Positions 43,170 through 54,114 of a stretch of DNA of 64,000 nt are shown piece after piece. A program made the position numbers and the translations under genes. Each line of letters begins with the position of its first letter. Position 1 is the stretch's first letter. The stretch covers positions 247,984,501-248,048,500 of the forward strand of contig NC_134137.1 in the NCBI RefSeq assembly GCF_033958435.1, read 5' to 3'. The DNA comes from Carettochelys insculpta (lineage: Eukaryota > Chordata > Testudines > Carettochelyidae). The notes under the pieces are model-generated. The model did no database searches, was not told where the DNA came from, and saw only the letters and a program-made list of their open reading frames with translations.

Positions 43170-43368
43170 TGATCAGGAACTGGCGGGGACCGGATCGCGC
43201 ACGTGACTATAAGCGCACAAAGAGCCGACGCGCATGCGCGACCCGACAGAGACTGCTTAAGATTTTCCGAGCTGCGGCGCCGGGGTGAGCCCAATACCTA
43301 CGGTGGAGCACCCATGGGGACACATCTCGAAGAACTATCGTTACTACACAGGTGGGTAATTTCTCTTT
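43170..43368 (-). repeat. DIRS right inverted terminal repeat and tip
   Basis: Reverse complement of the left terminal repeat: CATGGGTGCTCCACCGTAGG, CCGCAGCTCGGAAAATCTTA, GGGTCGCGCATGCGCGTCGG. An extra tip of about 40 bases (AGAACTATCGTTACTACACA then GGTGGGTAATTTCTCTTT) is present only at this end and in the ICR. Confidence 0.85.
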
Positions 43369-43591
43369 TCTCTGTCAGTCTGGCATGATATTGACCACAA
43401 ATGTCAGTATTTTTGATGGGACTCAAAAGGAGCTATATGGTTTAGGCAATATAGTCATAGTCAGTGATCAGACTCCACAGAAATACCTGGGATCCAAAAG
43501 CCCTGTGCAGGACTCCATTTGGTCTTAGGAGCCTTCTCTCAGATAGGTCAGACCTATTCTAGACAGACAAGTCAATAAATTGTTTGTAGAG

Positions 43592-45157
43592 CTGTCAAGT
43601 AATTAAAAATTAATCATGATTAATCACGTGATTAAAAATTGTGATTAATTGTGTGATTAGTTGCACTGCTAAATGATAGAATACCATTTATTTAATTATT
43701 GGATGTTTTCTACATTTTCAAATATCTTGATTTCAGTTACAGCACAGAATTCAAAATATACAGTTCTCAGATTATATTTGTTATTATTACAAATGTTTGC
43801 ACTATGAAACCGAAAGGAATGGTATTTTTTTCAATTTCCCCATTGCAGGTACTGAAGTGCAATCTCTTAATTATGAATGCTGAATTTACAAAGGTAGAAT
43901 TATGACAAAAAGCCTACCTTCAAAAATAAAATAATGTAAAACTTTAGAGCCTGCAAGTCCACTAAGTCCTGCTTCTTGTTCAGTCTCTCAAATGAGTTCG
44001 TTTACATTCGAAGGAGATAATCCTGCGTGATTCTTATTCACAATGTCACCTGACAGTGAGAATAGGTGCTTGCATGGATCTCAAGATATGCACATGCTAA
44101 ATGCCCTAAAGATTCATATATCTTTTTATGCTTCAACCACCATCCCAGGGGACATGCATCGATTCCGAGGATAGGTTGATTTTCTTTTCTGATGATTTGG
44201 GTTCTGTAGTTTTCAAATTGGAATGTTGCTTTTTTAAGACTTCTGCAAGCATGCACCACTCTTCATCCATCTCAGATTTTGAAAGGTACTTCAGATTCCC
44301 AAACCATGGATTGTGTACTATATCTGTCTTTAGGAATCTAACATTGGTGCCACCTTTGCATTTTGTCAAATCTGTAGTTAAAGTGTTCTAAAAACAAACA
44401 TGATCTGGGTCATCATCTTAAACTTGCATAATGTGAAATATATAGCAGAATGTAGGTAAAACAGAGCAGGAGACACACAGTTCTCTCCTACAGAGTTCAT
44501 TCACAAATTTAATTAATGCATTATTTTTTAACAAGCTTCATCAGCATGGAAGCATGTTTTCTAGCATGGTGGCGGAAGCATGAAGGGGCATATGGATATT
44601 AGCATATCTGGCATGAAAATACCTTGCAACGCTAGCTATAAAATACAAATGCCTGTTCTTTCTTTTAGGTGACATTGTACATAAGAAGCAGGCAGTATTA
44701 TGTCCCATAAATGTAAACAAATTTATTTGTCTTCCCAGTTGGCTGACCAAGAAGTAGGGCTGAGTGGACTTGTAGGTGCTAAACTTTTACATTGTATTGG
44801 TTTTGAGTGCAGTTATTTAACAAAAAAAAATCTACATTTGTAAACTGGATTTTAATGATAAAGAGATTGCACTGCAGGACTTGTACAAGATTAATTGAAA
44901 AATACTGTTTCTTTTGTTTATCATCTTTAGAGTGCTACTATTTATAGTAAAGTAATATAAAGGGAGCACCGTATGCTTCATATTCTGTGTTGTATTTGAA
45001 AATGTAGAAAAATAACCAATACCTAATAAATTTCAGTTGGTATTCTATTATTTAACAGTGCGATTTAAATTGAGATTAGTTGTGATTAATTTTTTAAATC
45101 ATGAATAATTTTTAAGTGAATCATGTGAGTTAATGGCAAATAATTGACACCCGTAAA
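43592..45157. mobile_element. Old hAT-like element remnant
   Basis: The left end GAGCTGTCAAGTAATTAAAA with alternating TTAATCATGATTAATCACG pairs with the right end GATTAGTTGTGATTAATTTT ... AATTGACACCC. Long ATTAATC-rich inverted termini of this kind mark a common sauropsid DNA transposon I associate with hAT. Internal phrases such as GACCAAGAAGTAGGGCTGAG and AAGAGATTGCACTGCAGGAC fit the same family. Eight-base duplications are not evident. A minus frame at 44133-44369 may be transposase debris but shows no motif. Confidence 0.55.
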
Positions 45158-46420
45158 AATTTATAATATAATTAAAAGGATACTCAGAACCTGCCAATGA
45201 GAGAGAGAGTCTGCCAGCTTTGAAGACTTGTCCTCTCACAGAAAAAAAGACAGACCAACTCCCTGTTGACCCATTTTGCCAAAGAGCAGGCTCCAGCTTT
45301 CTGTCTTCTATCCTTATATCCATAAATCCGTATACCTACCTGACAAATACCATTCTCCTGTACCCATTACTTGGCTCTTCAAGATTTCATACTTACGCAG
45401 TCCAGTGTTCCTAGCGGACTTTAAATTCATCCAAGCCTCTCATCAATACTGACACTTCCTTGTTTTGGAATGGGTATTTTAATAAAAAGCCATGGACTTA
45501 GACTCTCCCACTGGTATCATGGTTGTCTCAGTGCAACAAGACAATCTCTTCTTATATACTGTAGAGGAGCTGCTCAAATATTGTAGGAGGGGGATAAAGC
45601 ACCAATTCTTAAATAGTGCACATAGAGGACTTTTCTTAAAAAGTCAGATGCTCGAGATGAAGCTGTCCCTTGGCACCTTTAGTATATTCATCTGGCAGTT
45701 ATGTAGCAAATAACTCAAGGTTATTTTCCTTGGCAGCATTTCAGAGCAAATCTTTTATGTAAAGAATAAGATGTTCTTGAATAGTGGGCTGGAAAGGATA
45801 ATGGGTGCATTTGTTTGTTTGTTTTGAATTTTAATGAACAAATAGCATTCATTTTTGTTAAAAATAGAAAGAAAAATAACAAAATAATCTAATGATAATG
45901 ACCCACATTTTGGTATTTGGAAAACCAGCACAGCCTTATATCCACTTTAAAAGTAACTGGAATAATTTAAAATTGGCTGTTTTTTTAAAAGGGTGGTTGT
46001 GATTGGGTGCTCTTTAAATAACTTTCTGAAAGTTTTAAAATAAAGCATACTTTAAAATGTGTACAAGGATATTTTTGCTCCTTTGTTCATGTTTTTAAAG
46101 GTCACTTCAGAAGTGAAAGAAATAATATGGCCCAGACCCTTATTAACCCTTAAGAACAGACTTAGCTTTAAAAAAGTGCATAAGTCCATTGATTTCAGTG
46201 GTACTCATGGCTCTGACCCAGGGAAAGCATCCATATTCAGGAAGGATGCTGAAACATAAGCTCAGATTCCATTAAGTCAGTGATGGTATTAAAGTTATGT
46301 ATGTGCTTAGGTGTTTAAGGATCAGGGCTGTAGCACTTTCTTGATTTGGGATTTATATGCTCAAAATTAAACACGTGTATTTGCAACATCAGGATTTAAT
46401 TAGGGGCCTGATCCAAAGCC

Positions 46421-46423
<3 letters not shown>
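45158..46423. other. EFCAB6 intron 5, nothing recognised
   Basis: AT-rich, with T/A runs. No splice-flanked frame or repeat family named. Confidence 0.4.
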
Positions 46424-46497
<74 letters not shown>

Positions 46498-46512
46498 GAA
46501 CAAGGAAAGCTG

Positions 46513-46545
<33 letters not shown>
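46424..46545. repeat. (AT)n microsatellite and poly-T tract
   Basis: About 35 alternating AT units, a short unique gap (AAAAGGAACAAGGAAAGCTG), a second (AT)n run, then about 17 T. The poly-T is the poly-A tail of the minus-strand LINE beginning at 46546; AT runs probably expanded from it. A minus frame of poly-Tyr/Ile here is an artefact. Confidence 0.9.
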
Positions 46546-49003
46546 GTTTGTCTCGCAAGACGGTTAGCAGCAGCGATGAGGATCTGTGGGCAATGTTTGA
46601 GTCTGCAGCTTCTCTCGTGACTTATCCATCCAGTATTGGATCTGCACAATCAATTTCAGTAACCACATGTCAGTCTATTTCCAAATTCTTGAGCTGAAAG
46701 TTTTTCCTTCTAAGACAACATTCTTTTCCATGGCTTGCACATATACTATCGAAAGATGATATGTCCTGTTGTAGCAATCGTCCTCAGGTATTTCTATCTG
46801 ATGCTGTAGATTCCCAGAATTTTGGATCGATGTTGAATTTTTTCATTGCCTTTTGCATGTATCCTTGAATCTTAGCTTTGGTCTTCCTCTTGTTCTCAAC
46901 CCGTATGACAGTTCACCGAAGAGGATTTCTTTGGAAAGACATTCATCACCCATTCTTCTCACATGACCAAGCCATCGTAGTCTTCTGCTGTTGAGGATCA
47001 CTATGATGCTGGGTATTCCAGATCTTGGCAGGACATCTGCATTTAAAACTTTATCTTGCCAGTTGATATTCATAATTCTGTGAAGGCAGCAAAGATGAAA
47101 GCTGTTCAAATTTTTCTCCTGGTTCAAGTCGGTAATCCATACCTCAGAACCATATAGCAGGATACTCAATACACATGCTTGGTAGATTAGTATCTTTCTT
47201 TTCGCTGTCAGCTTAGGATTGTTCCATGCTCATTTTGTAAGTCTGCCAAAATAGTACCTGCCTTCCCGATTCTGATGTTCAGTTCTTTATGCATGGATAA
47301 GTTTGTGGTCACAGTAGAGTGAAGTAGAACGAAGAAATGCTCATGAACAGGGAGAAAATTGTGCAGCGATGGATGAGGTATTGCACTGATCTATACAAAG
47401 CACAGTTGGATCCAAGTGTCTTGGAGAGACTGACTGAGGAACTGAAAGAGATATCTCCACTGAGCATCGAGAGCGAGACCGATATTTCAAAGGAGGAAGT
47501 AGAAAAAGCAGTGAAATGACTAAAGAACAACAAAAGCCCTGGAAATGATAAGATCACGGGAGAGACGATCAAATAAGGTGGAGAAAGCATGATTCAGGAA
47601 ATACACCAACTATGTAATATAGCATGGAAAGAAGGGAAGGCGCCTAAGGAATGGACAAGACCTATGCTAGCGACAATACCCAAGAAAGGAAGTGCAAGAT
47701 CTACAGAATGATTGCCCTAACGAGTCATCTAGATAAGGTGTTGATGATGATACTGAGAAATTAAGATCACAGTTAGAAGACAAATGAAAAATCAAGACCC
47801 TGGTATTAGGCATAATGGACAGTTCGAATAGGAGAGGCCACAGAGACCCCACAGGGAATGGATAGATGATGTAGTAGATTGGTGGGAGCTAGTCTACAGA
47901 AACTAAGCCACTCTGCGCTGGACAGGGAAAGATGGAAGGAAACAGTGAGAGCGGCATCAGACACCAATGGGCGCTGAGCCCACGGTTATTGATGATGATG
48001 ACGATGATGAACAGAATTGTTGAATCACATCTTATGAGCTGTTATCCAGAATGACGTTGGGTCACTGAGGTGTACCTTGAGTGAATACAACAGTTTTCTT
48101 CATGCTTGTGTCAAGTAAAAACAACTTTCAGGCTCTGGATAGAGAATCCCTCAGAGACTGTAGCTTGTCTTCATTATGAGCAACGAGAGCTGCGTCATCT
48201 GTGAAGAGGAGTTCCCTAATAAGGACTTTCTTAATCTTAGTTTTGGCCTGTAGCCTTGCCAGGTTGTAGAGAGAGCCACCTGTTCTTATGTGGCGAAATA
48301 CATCTCTATGTGAGTTTTGAAATGCACAATTCAGTAAAACTGAGAAGAATATGCCAAAGAAGGTGGGGGCAAGAACACCCCCTTGTTTGACTCCGCTGTT
48401 CATTGCAAATGGTTCCAATGTAGATCCATCATATTGCACTGTTGCTTTCTTGTTTTCGTGAAAGGATGTTATAAGCTTGAGTAGGGTCGGTGGGCAGCCA
48501 ATCTTGTTTAATGCTCTGTTTAGTCCTGATCTACTAACTGTGTCAAACACCTTTGTTAAGTCCACAAATGCTATGAATAATGGCTTTCCTTGTTCTGTGC
48601 ATTTTTCCTGTAATTATCGAAGTGAGAAAATCACGTCCATTGTTGTCCTGCCAGCCCTGAAGCCACATTGTGTTTCTGGATAGACTCGATCTGCGAGTTT
48701 TTGCAGGTGTTTGAGAATGACACAGGCAAATGCTTTGCCTGTAATGCTCAGTAATGAGATACCTCTGTAGTTGTTGCCTCTGGAGTTGCCTTTGTTTTTA
48801 TGGAGAGTGACAATTTTTTCGTCCTTCATGTCATGTGGGACATCTCCTGCTCTCCAACATTTTAGGAGTAAATCATAGATGATGGGGAGGAGCACAGCCT
48901 TGTTTGCCTTCAGGACTTCAGCTGGAATTCTGTTGTTCCTGGTGCTTTTCCATTGGAGAGAGCATCAGGAGCTTGAGAAAGTTCCTCCCCAACTCGACAA
49001 TAT
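46546..49003 (-). mobile_element. 5'-truncated non-LTR retrotransposon (LINE), interrupted
   Basis: The minus strand reads as the second half of a LINE polyprotein: LSNGKAPG near 48935, then VTLHKNKGNSRGNNYRGISL (48895-48614) and VYPETQCGFRAGRTTMDVIF. The RT core is at 48565-48128: MDLTKVFDTVSRSGL, MNSGVKQGGVLAPTFFGIFF, and the catalytic LLFTDDAALVAH. After the nested insertion come the C-terminal SILLYGSEVW, HRIMNINWQDKVLNADVL and RRLRWLGHVRRMGDE, and a final Cys/His tail (CRSNTGWISHERSCRLKHCP). It ends in poly-A. Stops and frameshifts are present. The GHVRRM-type C-terminus is common in RTE/Jockey-type elements; I leave the clade open. It is cut off at 49003 within the RT domain's N-terminal part. 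Confidence 0.85.
47351..48006 (+). mobile_element. LINE fragment nested in the minus-strand LINE
   Basis: Plus strand: EKIVQRWMRYCTDLYKAQL, then SKEEVEKAVK, a stop, LKNNKSPGNDKITGE and EGKAPKEWTRPMLATIPKKG, the N-terminal RT region of an RTE-like element. An internal deletion follows, then the C-terminal PHREWIDDVVDWW, ending in a (GAT)n tail (47991-48010). A possible duplication, ATGAACAG, flanks it (47343-47350, 48007-48014), although the right copy merges with the GAT tail. Several stops show it is dead. Confidence 0.7.
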
Positions 49004-49009
49004 TGACCT

Positions 49010-49084
49010 CCTGTTGTCCAGCAAATTCTCTCATCCAGCACCAGTCAGGTCCTGAGGATACTGGACTAGAGAGGCTCAATCTGT
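49010..49084. mobile_element. Tigger/pogo-like MITE fragment
   Basis: TCCAGCAAATTCTCTCATCC ... GACTAGAGAGGCTCAATCTG matches the right third of the MITE at 24554. The left part is missing and the minus LINE's truncation point abuts it. Confidence 0.6.
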
Positions 49085-49509
49085 GTATTCACTGTGTTGT
49101 ACATCAGTGGGTCACCACCCTATCTTACCTATCCATTTTAATCTATTTTTTTTATTTCCAGCATCACCACCCTTATCATTATGAGGAGTCAGTATAATTC
49201 ATAGATATTAGGATCAAATTTACAATTATGTAAATAATTATGAGTACTGTTCTATAAATATAACAATATCGTAAACATCACTGAAGCTATTTATTGTTTT
49301 CCAGCATTGAGAATGGAATAAACAAGAATGCCACTTAGTGATTTCAGTTCTAACAGTAGTTTCCATCATGAAGATTCTACCCAAATGTTCTTACTTTTAA
49401 AGCATATAAATATGGTTTCCTACATCAGGAATGCATGTTTCATTATTTGCTTCCTTCAGTAAATAAAAGGATCAGTTCTACCCTAGTGAAATCAGTGGCA
49501 AAACTCTTA

Positions 49510-49906
49510 GGCTGTTTCTACACATGCCACTTTCTCCGAAAGTGGCATGCTGATAAACAGCCCAAAATACCCCATGAAATACCTCATTAGAGTAAGGTCA
49601 CGTGATTTGGAGTCCGGAAGATGATCTTCCAGACTCCAAAATGCCATGTAGAGGCACAGCTCCCCAGGGGGTCTTCCAGAAGGAAGTCCTTCTTTCAGAG
49701 GCCCCTTCTTCCCAAAAATTTTCCTTCCAGAAGACCCCCCGGGGGCCACGCTTCTACACAGTGTTTTGGAGTCCGGAAGAGCATCTTCCAGACTCCAAAT
49801 CACGTGACCTTATGCTAATGAGGCATGGGGAATTTGCATCCACTCCTCATTAGTATATTTTGGGTTGTTTATTAGCATGCCAAAAGTGGCAAGTGTAGAA
49901 ACAGCC
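49510..49906. mobile_element. Long-TIR MITE with TTA duplication
   Basis: The arms extend 140-170 bp. GGCTGTTTCTACACATGCCA ... TAAGGTCACGTGATTTGGAG at the left pairs with CTCCAAATCACGTGACCTTA ... GTGTAGAAACAGCC at the right, with repeated TCCGGAAGATGATCTTCCAG hairpins inside. TTA duplications lie at 49507-49509 and 49907-49909. It is Harbinger-type, and the CTTCCAG motifs relate it to the gamma group. Confidence 0.85.
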
Positions 49907-50159
49907 TTATAGATTTCAGTGGGTGCAGGGTTTACTCCATTGACTGTAGATGCTATAAAGAAAAGTTCACTTTCTATTTCTAGAATCTTCAAATTGCACC
50001 ATATCTTTTTTATAGTAACCTAAGATAGGGATAAAGCATGGAAAAATGATTGTGATCCACACTTATGTCTTGAGGTTTTTTTTGTTCCCTTTCAACTGCT
50101 CAATGCCAAGAGGAGCTCATTATGCGTAACAATGTTCTGAACAAATAATAAGTTCTGTA

Positions 50160-50454
50160 CAGGCTGCACCTCTCTAGTCCAACACCCTTGGGGCCTGATT
50201 GGTGCCAAACAAGAGAATTTGCCAAACCACAGGAGATCAGTATTATCTAGCTTATTACCAACACTTCCAGCTAAATTACAGCTAAATAACAGCACAGACC
50301 ACTGAGAGCCAGGACTGGTGGCTGGAAAGAAACTTTATGAGACCACAAAAAACTTGGCCGCTCCCATGATAAGTGGTCATCTGGCTAACTAAAATCATGC
50401 CAGATTACGGATGTTGCCAGAAAAGAGAATGTCGTACTAGAGAGGTTCAACCTG
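50160..50454. mobile_element. Tigger/pogo-like MITE, copy 4
   Basis: CAGGCTGCACCTCTCTAGTC and GACTAGAGAGG-like ends (here TACTAGAGAGGTTCAACCTG) with TA on both sides (50158-50159, 50455-50456). Same orientation and interior as copy 1 at 2099. Confidence 0.82.
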
Positions 50455-51144
50455 TAGTTCAATTTTTGGTTGACAGGAATGATTTTTTTTTAACTTTGAC
50501 ATATGAAAAGCCAGAATGAGCCTTCTAGTTTAATCACCAGACATTGTCTGATACCAGTAACAATACAGTTTATTTGGAAGGAGCTTTTCAGTTGTTAGAG
50601 ATTGGAGCATCCACATGTTGATGAAAACTGTCGCTATTGTTTATAGTGGTAGATAATGAGTGAAGTATTCATTTTTGATAATTTGTGTGCATATCTGGCT
50701 TTCATAGTATTTGAATGTTACAAAAACTGAGCTCCTAGAAAGTATGTCAGACAGATATATCATGAGTGACATGTCATTTATGCCAAGATATAGCATTAAC
50801 CTGGTCTTTAACATGTTATTTTTGTTTTATTTTTTTCATGATTGAACTGTCAGTGTTCAAATAAGCCAATCACACAATGTTAGTGTAGTATTTCCTTTAT
50901 TTTGAATTTGTGCAGAGAAGTTTGCCTCAAATTGGAAGATGGTCTATTCATTTTATTATTAATAATTTTTTTTCTGTCATGCTTTAAAGGTTTCAAAGCA
51001 CTGTACAAATATTAACTAGTTATTCCTTTGGGTATGTAGGCACAATATCCCACTTTTATAGATGCAAAAACTGACGTAAGGAGGTTAAATGACTTGCCCA
51101 AGTTGTTTTTCAAAAAAGAGATTGAAAGGTGATTTAATTTAGTT

Positions 51145-51469
51145 CAGCTTGAACCTCTCTTGTCCAGCCCCCTCAGGACCTGACTGCTGCCAGATGAGAG
51201 AATTTGCTGGACAATGGGAAGTCAATATTTTCTAGCACATTACCAACACTTCCACTGCTTACTGGGCTTTTAGAAGACATATGGAGGTAAACCACAGCCA
51301 AGTTATGGAACAGAACACTGAGGGCCACGACTGGTGGCTGTAAACAAACATTATGGGACCAAGGGAAGTTTGACCACACCCATGATGAGTAGTCATCTGG
51401 CTAATAAATCATGCTGGATTATGGAGTTTACCAGAGGAAAGCGTTCTGGATTAGAGGGATTCAAACCAT
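51145..51469. mobile_element. Tigger/pogo-like MITE, copy 5
   Basis: CAGCTTGAACCTCTCTTGTC at the left and TTAGAGGGATTCAAACC at the right, with GAGAATTTGCTGGACAATGG and GACCACACCCATGATGAG inside, as in copies 1 and 4. TA duplications have decayed. It lies about 290 bp before EFCAB6 exon 6. Confidence 0.75.
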
Positions 51470-51754
51470 ATGTGAAAATCGTCTCAGGGAGAGAGTAGTT
51501 CATACTAAAGGGCTCTTTAATTCAGGTACGTGGACAGGCAAATCAGATGCTGCTGTGGCACTGACTATGCAGACAACACCCACACCATATAAATAAATTC
51601 TGGGGGGAATAATACAATGTGTATATGGAAAAATGCCATCCTTCTTTTCCTAATTTTGCATAATATTCTGTAAAGATCATATTCCAATATTCCACTACAG
51701 ATCTGACACAAAATAATGTTGTTCACTAAAGGAATTGCTTTTTTTCCCTTCCAG

Positions 51755-51873
51755 ACTGTGGAATCATTTCTGTGTTGGCAACACTAATACATTGGATTAT
51801 AAAGAATTTCTGAAGAATCTTGGTATAAATGTGGGTACAATTAAGAAAAATGCAACAGAAAACCAGTGCCGAG
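51755..51873 (+). CDS. EFCAB6: EFCAB6 coding exon 6
   Basis: The acceptor is TTCCCTTCCAG at 51754 and the donor GTAGGT at 51874. The first base completes the Lys begun in exon 5, then 39 codons and one base follow (phase 1). The peptide LWNHFCVGNTNTLDYKEFLK then NLGINVGTIKKNATENQCR aligns with human FSKHYNIHKDTAVDYNVFLK then NLSIN. It is the partner half-hand of the exon 5 EF-hand, with a degenerate loop (VGNTNTLDYKE). The next coding exon was not found in the remaining 12 kb. Confidence 0.93.
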
Positions 51874-52369
51874 GTAGGTGCTCACAAAGAGAATGTATAA
51901 ATTAGGCCTTGGGAAAGTGAAATTTTCAGTTGGGGCCTGATCTTACTTCTGCTAAAATCAACTGGAGTCATAAATGGAAATTGGACTGGGCCCTTATATG
52001 GCAACTTTAGTCTGGAATTATCAAAGAAGCTCAAGACAACAATGTGCCACTGAGATTATGATCTCTCTTAGGCTGCATCTATACTAGAGATAAATTTGAA
52101 TTTATTTATATTGATTTTCTAATTCTAGAATGTGTAAGATTGATTTTGACCATCCTGACTTCACACCATGCTTCCCACAACATTGAGTCGTTGCTGCCAC
52201 ACACACATTGGCTAACATCAACTGTTACAGTAGTGCATTGTGGGAAGCTATCCCACAGTTTCCTCATCCCTGTAGCATTTTGGGTATGCTTACTGGTCTT
52301 GACGTCATCTTCCCCCATTGCATTTTCATCATTCCCCTCTTGGTACCTGAAAATCTGTCGATCCCCGGA

Positions 52370-52965
52370 AATAATGCAGAAGACACTCAAAATTAGAAGA
52401 AAGAATTTTTGGTTTCCCCATACATTACCTTGCCAACACAGGTGCAGCGACTGTATTCTCAACTGGCCATCCACTTGTCCCACTTCCCATCATTGCTGAA
52501 TGTGATCCCTGAAAATAATGCAGGGGGAAGAATGTAGGAAGAAGGACAGAATTTTTGATTTCCCCGTACATTATGTTGTTAATGGAAAGGGTTTTTGGCT
52601 TTCCAGTGCACTATAAGGCTTCTGTGCAACAACTGTGTTCTCAACTGGCCATCCACTGAATATTCCACCTCCCATCATTGCTGAAATGTTATACCTGAAA
52701 ATAATGCAGGAGCCCGGAATGTTTCTTACATTGAGAGGAATGTAGGAAGAATGAAAGAATTTTTGGTTTCCACCTACAGTATAGTGCCAACACAGGTGCA
52801 GCAACTGTATTCTCAACTGGCCATCCATCCCACCTCGCATGATTGCAGAACTGTGATCCCTGAAAATAATGCAGGGGCCTGGAATGTTTCTTACATTAAA
52901 AAAAATGTAGGGAGAAAGAAATTTTGGTTTCCCCATACACTATACTGGTGTTGGGGAGAGACTTA
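52370..52965. repeat. Tandem repeat, about 170-180 bp unit, about 3 copies
   Basis: The block CTGTATTCTCAACTGGCCAT recurs at about 52451, 52633 and 52805 (spacing about 182 and 172). The phrases AATTTTTGGTTTCCCCATAC and CTGAAAATAATGCAGG recur in step with it. Copies differ by small indels. Overlapping minus frames here are chance. Confidence 0.8.
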
Positions 52966-53039
52966 ATGCGGGGTCCAATACTGTGCACAAAGAAAAAATT
53001 GTTGGTTTTTCCCTGGCGGCAGAAGGTGGGGGGCGTGTT

Positions 53040-53400
53040 GCTGGATGACCAGTTGAAATAGTCCTCCCCTGTCAGCAGCAAGCCCGTTAGCCACTGGGGG
53101 AGATGTTTCTCTGGCAGTAGCCACAGGTCCTTTAGCCGCCAGGGGAGACTTTTCCCCAGCGGTGGCAGCAAGCCCAGGTATGGGCCAAGGTTGAGGGGAT
53201 CAGTGGATGACTGAGCTGTTCTTTCCCCAGTGGCAGCAAAGTCTCCCATATCTTAACTGCCGGGAGAGACTTCCCCACGGCAGCAGCAAAGCCCCCCCAC
53301 ATATTAACTGCCAGGGGAGACTTCCTCACAGCAGCAGCAAAGCCCCCAGTATCTTAACCGTTGGGGGGAGACTTCCCCACAGTGTCAGCAAAGCCCTCTC
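53040..53400. repeat. Minisatellite, about 55-60 bp unit, about six copies
   Basis: The unit resembles GGGGAGACTTCCCCACAGCA GCAGCAAAGCCCCC AGTATCTTAACTGCCA. It occurs near 53090, 53140, 53215, 53265, 53320 and 53370 with increasing regularity to the right. It encodes repeated but unremarkable peptides on the minus strand. Confidence 0.75.
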
Positions 53401-54114
53401 TTTCCCACGCGACTGGTAGCTTGGTCAGCACTGAATGGCAGGCACATCCTTTTATTGAGTTGGGTTGGGGGCTACCCACATGATGTGGCTGAGTGCAGGA
53501 AAGACCCAGACTTTGTGAGAAGGGGGTTTGCACACAAATGTAAGCCATTAAGAAGTTTCTGGGCATGTTATGCAAGCCTGACCCCCAGCACAGCCTTGTT
53601 GACATGTGGTATGGTGTGCCGGGGCTGGTGCCAGGCAGCGCAGAAAAAAATAGCAAGTGTACAAACAGAGCTGTGAACTCCTTGCAGAGGCTGTTTGAAT
53701 GGGTAGATGCACGCACACTGCTGACAGCATAGAAAGAAAGAAGCCATTTCTCAGGCTGTCATACTAAGATGAGTCCACAGCTAAAGGCTCGCTGCTCCTG
53801 CTTGGAAATTCAGGCTCTTCCTGTTACTGGAGAGCAGTGTACAGACTGGAGCACTGAGAGGGGCATTATGAGTTACATACGGGACACCTCTGGGATCTAA
53901 TAAATTCACTTTTAAGACGTGGTGCTTCCACACTTGCCTTTAATCAAATTTCTGAATTCAAGCTTGACGCTATACCAGTCAGGTAACTGTGATTTTGTAA
54001 TCTCGAAATTAGTGCACCCAGAATCAAACTAATAGTCTGTACAGGGAAGATGGTCATGTGATTAATTTGAGCTAACTGAATTACATTTGATTTTATCTCG
54101 TAGTTTAGGCAGCC

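Larger units (their letters stand above)
37283..43368 (+). mobile_element. DIRS-type tyrosine-recombinase retrotransposon
   Basis: The 6.1-kb element holds, in order, a left inverted terminal repeat, gag, an RT-RNase H gene overlapping a tyrosine recombinase, an internal complementary region, and a right inverted terminal repeat. This is the canonical DIRS-1 layout. DIRS elements replicate through a circular intermediate and integrate by recombinase rather than integrase, so no target duplication is expected; none is seen. The coding frames are long but carry several frameshifts, so the copy is relatively young yet not intact. It sits in EFCAB6 intron 5 in the sense orientation. Confidence 0.9.
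52071..54114. mobile_element. TIR element with internal tandem repeats
   Basis: The left end GGCTGCATCTATACTAGAGA and the right end (inverted) GGCTGCCTAAACTACGAGAT form imperfect inverted repeats continuing into AT-rich AAATTTGAATTT-type sequence. Near the left end the phrase GCATTGTGGGAAGCTATCCC resembles ones at the ends of the beta Harbingers (about 28970 and 61090). No transposase is recognisable. The inside holds two tandem-repeat blocks. A TTA precedes the left end, but no matching triplet follows the right end. Confidence 0.55.

Noticed and set aside
46389..46649. Minus frame with poly-Tyr/Ile stretch
   Set aside because: Part is translated (AT)n microsatellite and poly-A; only the Cys/His end belongs to the LINE.
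52371..53400. Repeats considered as a CRISPR-like array
   Set aside because: Units are 55-180 bp, contiguous without unique spacers, and the DNA is vertebrate; they are minisatellite-type tandem repeats.
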